From Phycisphaerales bacterium (GTDB lineage Bacteria; Planctomycetota; Phycisphaerae; Tepidisphaerales; Tepidisphaeraceae), in the NCBI GenBank assembly GCA_020853095.1, contig JADYZN010000026.1:48622-112621 (forward strand): 64,000 nt of DNA, read 5' to 3'. The notes beneath the pieces are model-generated. The model saw only the letters and a list, made by a program, of their open reading frames with translations. It was not told the origin of the DNA and ran no database searches. Below, piece by piece: positions 62,704-64,000 of the stretch (position 1 is its first letter; the number at the start of each line of letters is the position of its first letter). The position numbers were made by a program, and so were the translations under genes.

Positions 62704-63684
62704 TTGCCGACTTTACAGGATATCGCCAATCAGACCCGAACCAGCATCAGCACGGTCAGCCGGGTGCTGGCGGGGGGGCCGTCGGCCCGGCGGATCAGCC
62801 ATGCGACTCGGCAGCGCGTGATGGAGGCGGCCCGCGTGGCGGGGTATCGGCCCAACCTGATCGCACGGTCGTTGCGGACCCGAAAATCGCACACCATCGC
62901 GTTGCTGGTCTCCGACATCGCCAACCCGTGGTTTGGCCAGATGGCCCGGCTCATCGAGCAAAGCCTGCATCGCCACGGCTATTCGCTGATGCTCTGCAAC
63001 AGCGGCGAAGAGCTTGCCAGCGAGGTGGAATATCTGCAACTGCTGCCGCAGAAAGGAATCGACGGGCTGATTTTCGTGCCGTTGACGCGGACCAAAAAGG
63101 CGTTGATGGAGATTCTGCCGGCCAATTTGCCCCTGGTGGTGCTGGATCGTCCGATCGCGGGCATCGGGTGGTCGGTTTATACCGATCAGGACCAGTCGGC
63201 CCATTTGTTGTGCGACATTCTGGAAAATCACGGGGTCAAGACGATTGCCCTGGCGGCCGGCCCGCAGCAGATCGTGACCCATCGCCGGCGTGCGGAGATC
63301 TGCGCTGAGCGATTCAAGGTGATCGCCCGCGTGGATGGGCCGGCCCAGCGCGAGACCGGTCGGATGGCGTTCGTGAAATTTCTCAACGTCCGGCCGGATG
63401 CGATCGTCTGCACCAACAATTTTCTGGGGCAGGGGATTTTGGATTCGATGACGGAGGTTGAGCAACCGGCGCTGATCGGGTGTTTTGACGAAATCCCGAT
63501 GATGCACCTGCTGCCGATTCCGATCGTGTGCAGCGTGCAGGATGTGCCGATGCTGGCCGAAGGGTGCGTCAATCAGATGCTGGCCCAGCTTCAACCCCAG
63601 CCGCAAACCTCGCCAAAGCCGATCGTGCTGACCTCGCGGGCGGTGACCAATCCGGCCTTTCATCGCGGCCGGATCAATTCCTGA
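62704..63684 (+). CDS. LacI-family transcriptional regulator (second)
   Basis: 326 residues from a TTG start with GGAGA upstream. The HTH LQDIANQTRTSISTVSRVLAGG is at residues 4-25, and the sugar-binding domain begins HTIALLVSDIANPWFGQM. It diverges from the phosphorelay operon, and its targets are not visible in the window. No copy of the operator seen at 32660 was found near it. Confidence 0.88.
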   Translation: MPTLQDIANQTRTSISTVSRVLAGGPSARRISHATRQRVMEAARVAGYRPNLIARSLRTRKSHTIALLVSDIANPWFGQMARLIEQSLHRHGYSLMLCNSGEELASEVEYLQLLPQKGIDGLIFVPLTRTKKALMEILPANLPLVVLDRPIAGIGWSVYTDQDQSAHLLCDILENHGVKTIALAAGPQQIVTHRRRAEICAERFKVIARVDGPAQRETGRMAFVKFLNVRPDAIVCTNNFLGQGILDSMTEVEQPALIGCFDEIPMMHLLPIPIVCSVQDVPMLAEGCVNQMLAQLQPQPQTSPKPIVLTSRAVTNPAFHRGRINS

Positions 63685-63782
63685 AGTGTTTATTCTTCTG
63701 CTTTCCAGTCGTGCAACAGCCGGCCGACCTGCGTGCCAACGGGAACGGATAAGGAGACATGACCCGAACCGATACGAAGTCA

Positions 63783-64000
63783 TTATGAGAAATGACCCCG
63801 TATCGGGTTCCAAATACCGGCAAGTTCGACAGAAAATGGAGGCTGATAAATCAACGTGACCCCTTTTTCTGTTCCGGTTCGCACAACCGTCGCGACCTTC
63901 CGACGCAGCATCTGAACGATGCGCGCAGCCTTTTCACAATCTGCCCGGAATTGCAGTGGGAGATGCGCGTGACCGTTCCGCTTCGCGCCGGGGATTGCAC
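63783..64000 (-). CDS. Possible partial protein (C-terminal ~72 codons), runs off the window
   Basis: The minus-strand frame is open from 64000 to a TAA at 63783-63785 and reads AIPGAKRNGHAHLPLQFRAD near the edge and QPPFSVELAGIWNPIRGHFS at the end. No family is recognised and the start would lie outside the window. On the other strand only tiny frames occur (such as 63759-63788). It may be a real gene or a chance frame; the rest of 63685-64000 shows no other element. Confidence 0.28.
   Translation of the reverse strand, partial: AIPGAKRNGHAHLPLQFRADCEKAARIVQMLRRKVATVVRTGTEKGVTLIYQPPFSVELAGIWNPIRGHFS

Noticed and set aside
63759..63859. Two overlapping tiny frames after AAGGAG (9 and 24 codons)
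   Set aside because: Too short and without support; probably chance overlap of ATGA.

Overview
The window is a high-GC bacterial chromosome segment whose gene content best fits a planctomycete, probably of class Phycisphaerae. The clues are several surface proteins with PEP-CTERM sorting signals, prepilin-like proteins next to sugar genes, many SpoIIE/HDOD/sigma-54 regulators, and an S10-spc-alpha ribosomal operon without rpmD (L30). The taxonomic call is inference; no rRNA gene is present to confirm it.

Region 1 (1-10850, +): the 3' part of the S10-spc-alpha operon, from rplP (cut by the window edge) through rpmC, rpsQ, rplN, rplX, rplE, rpsN, rpsH, rplF, rplR, rpsE, rplO, secY, map, rpmJ, rpsM, rpsK, rpoA and rplQ, closed by a terminator. 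A near-consensus promoter lies before rpmJ, and a 100-bp inverted repeat is inserted between rpsM and rpsK.

Region 2 (10850-27300): housekeeping and envelope genes. They are a processive GT2 glycan synthase, a TrkA-N protein overlapping nuoD, rfbC, bioD, a NifA-type sigma-54 activator, a system II cytochrome c biogenesis pair, a GH113-like lipoprotein, a polyprenyl synthase, a cysteine desulfurase, and a pgsA-pgpA-uppP lipid operon.

Region 3 (27300-28360): an accessory patch with a candidate 58-aa protein behind a consensus ribosome-binding site, an AT-rich orphan membrane protein, and dispersed palindromic repeats.

Region 4 (28360-46240): a sugar-metabolism locus. A LacI regulator with two matching operator-like sites sits between a sugar isomerase/Gfo-Idh-MocA pair (-) and a plus-strand series: a pseudopilin, a GH-A hydrolase, a PEP-CTERM DNRLRE protein, a BNR-type protein, two tandem PEP-CTERM GH-A hydrolases, an unrecognised protein, an octopine-dehydrogenase-like enzyme and a formaldehyde-dehydrogenase-like zinc enzyme. 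A degraded copy of the unrecognised gene's 3' end lies between the last two.

Region 5 (46240-64000): a GT39-like membrane protein, a BON protein, an S1-domain protein, an M32 carboxypeptidase, Rnk/GreA, HPF, NhaR, a GT9 glycosyltransferase, a PocR-GAF-SpoIIE phosphatase, an alpha/beta hydrolase, a candidate standalone structured RNA, a three-gene phosphorelay operon (HTH-REC, HDOD-histidine kinase, REC-GAF) and a second LacI regulator. No tRNA, rRNA, CRISPR array or transposase gene was seen.
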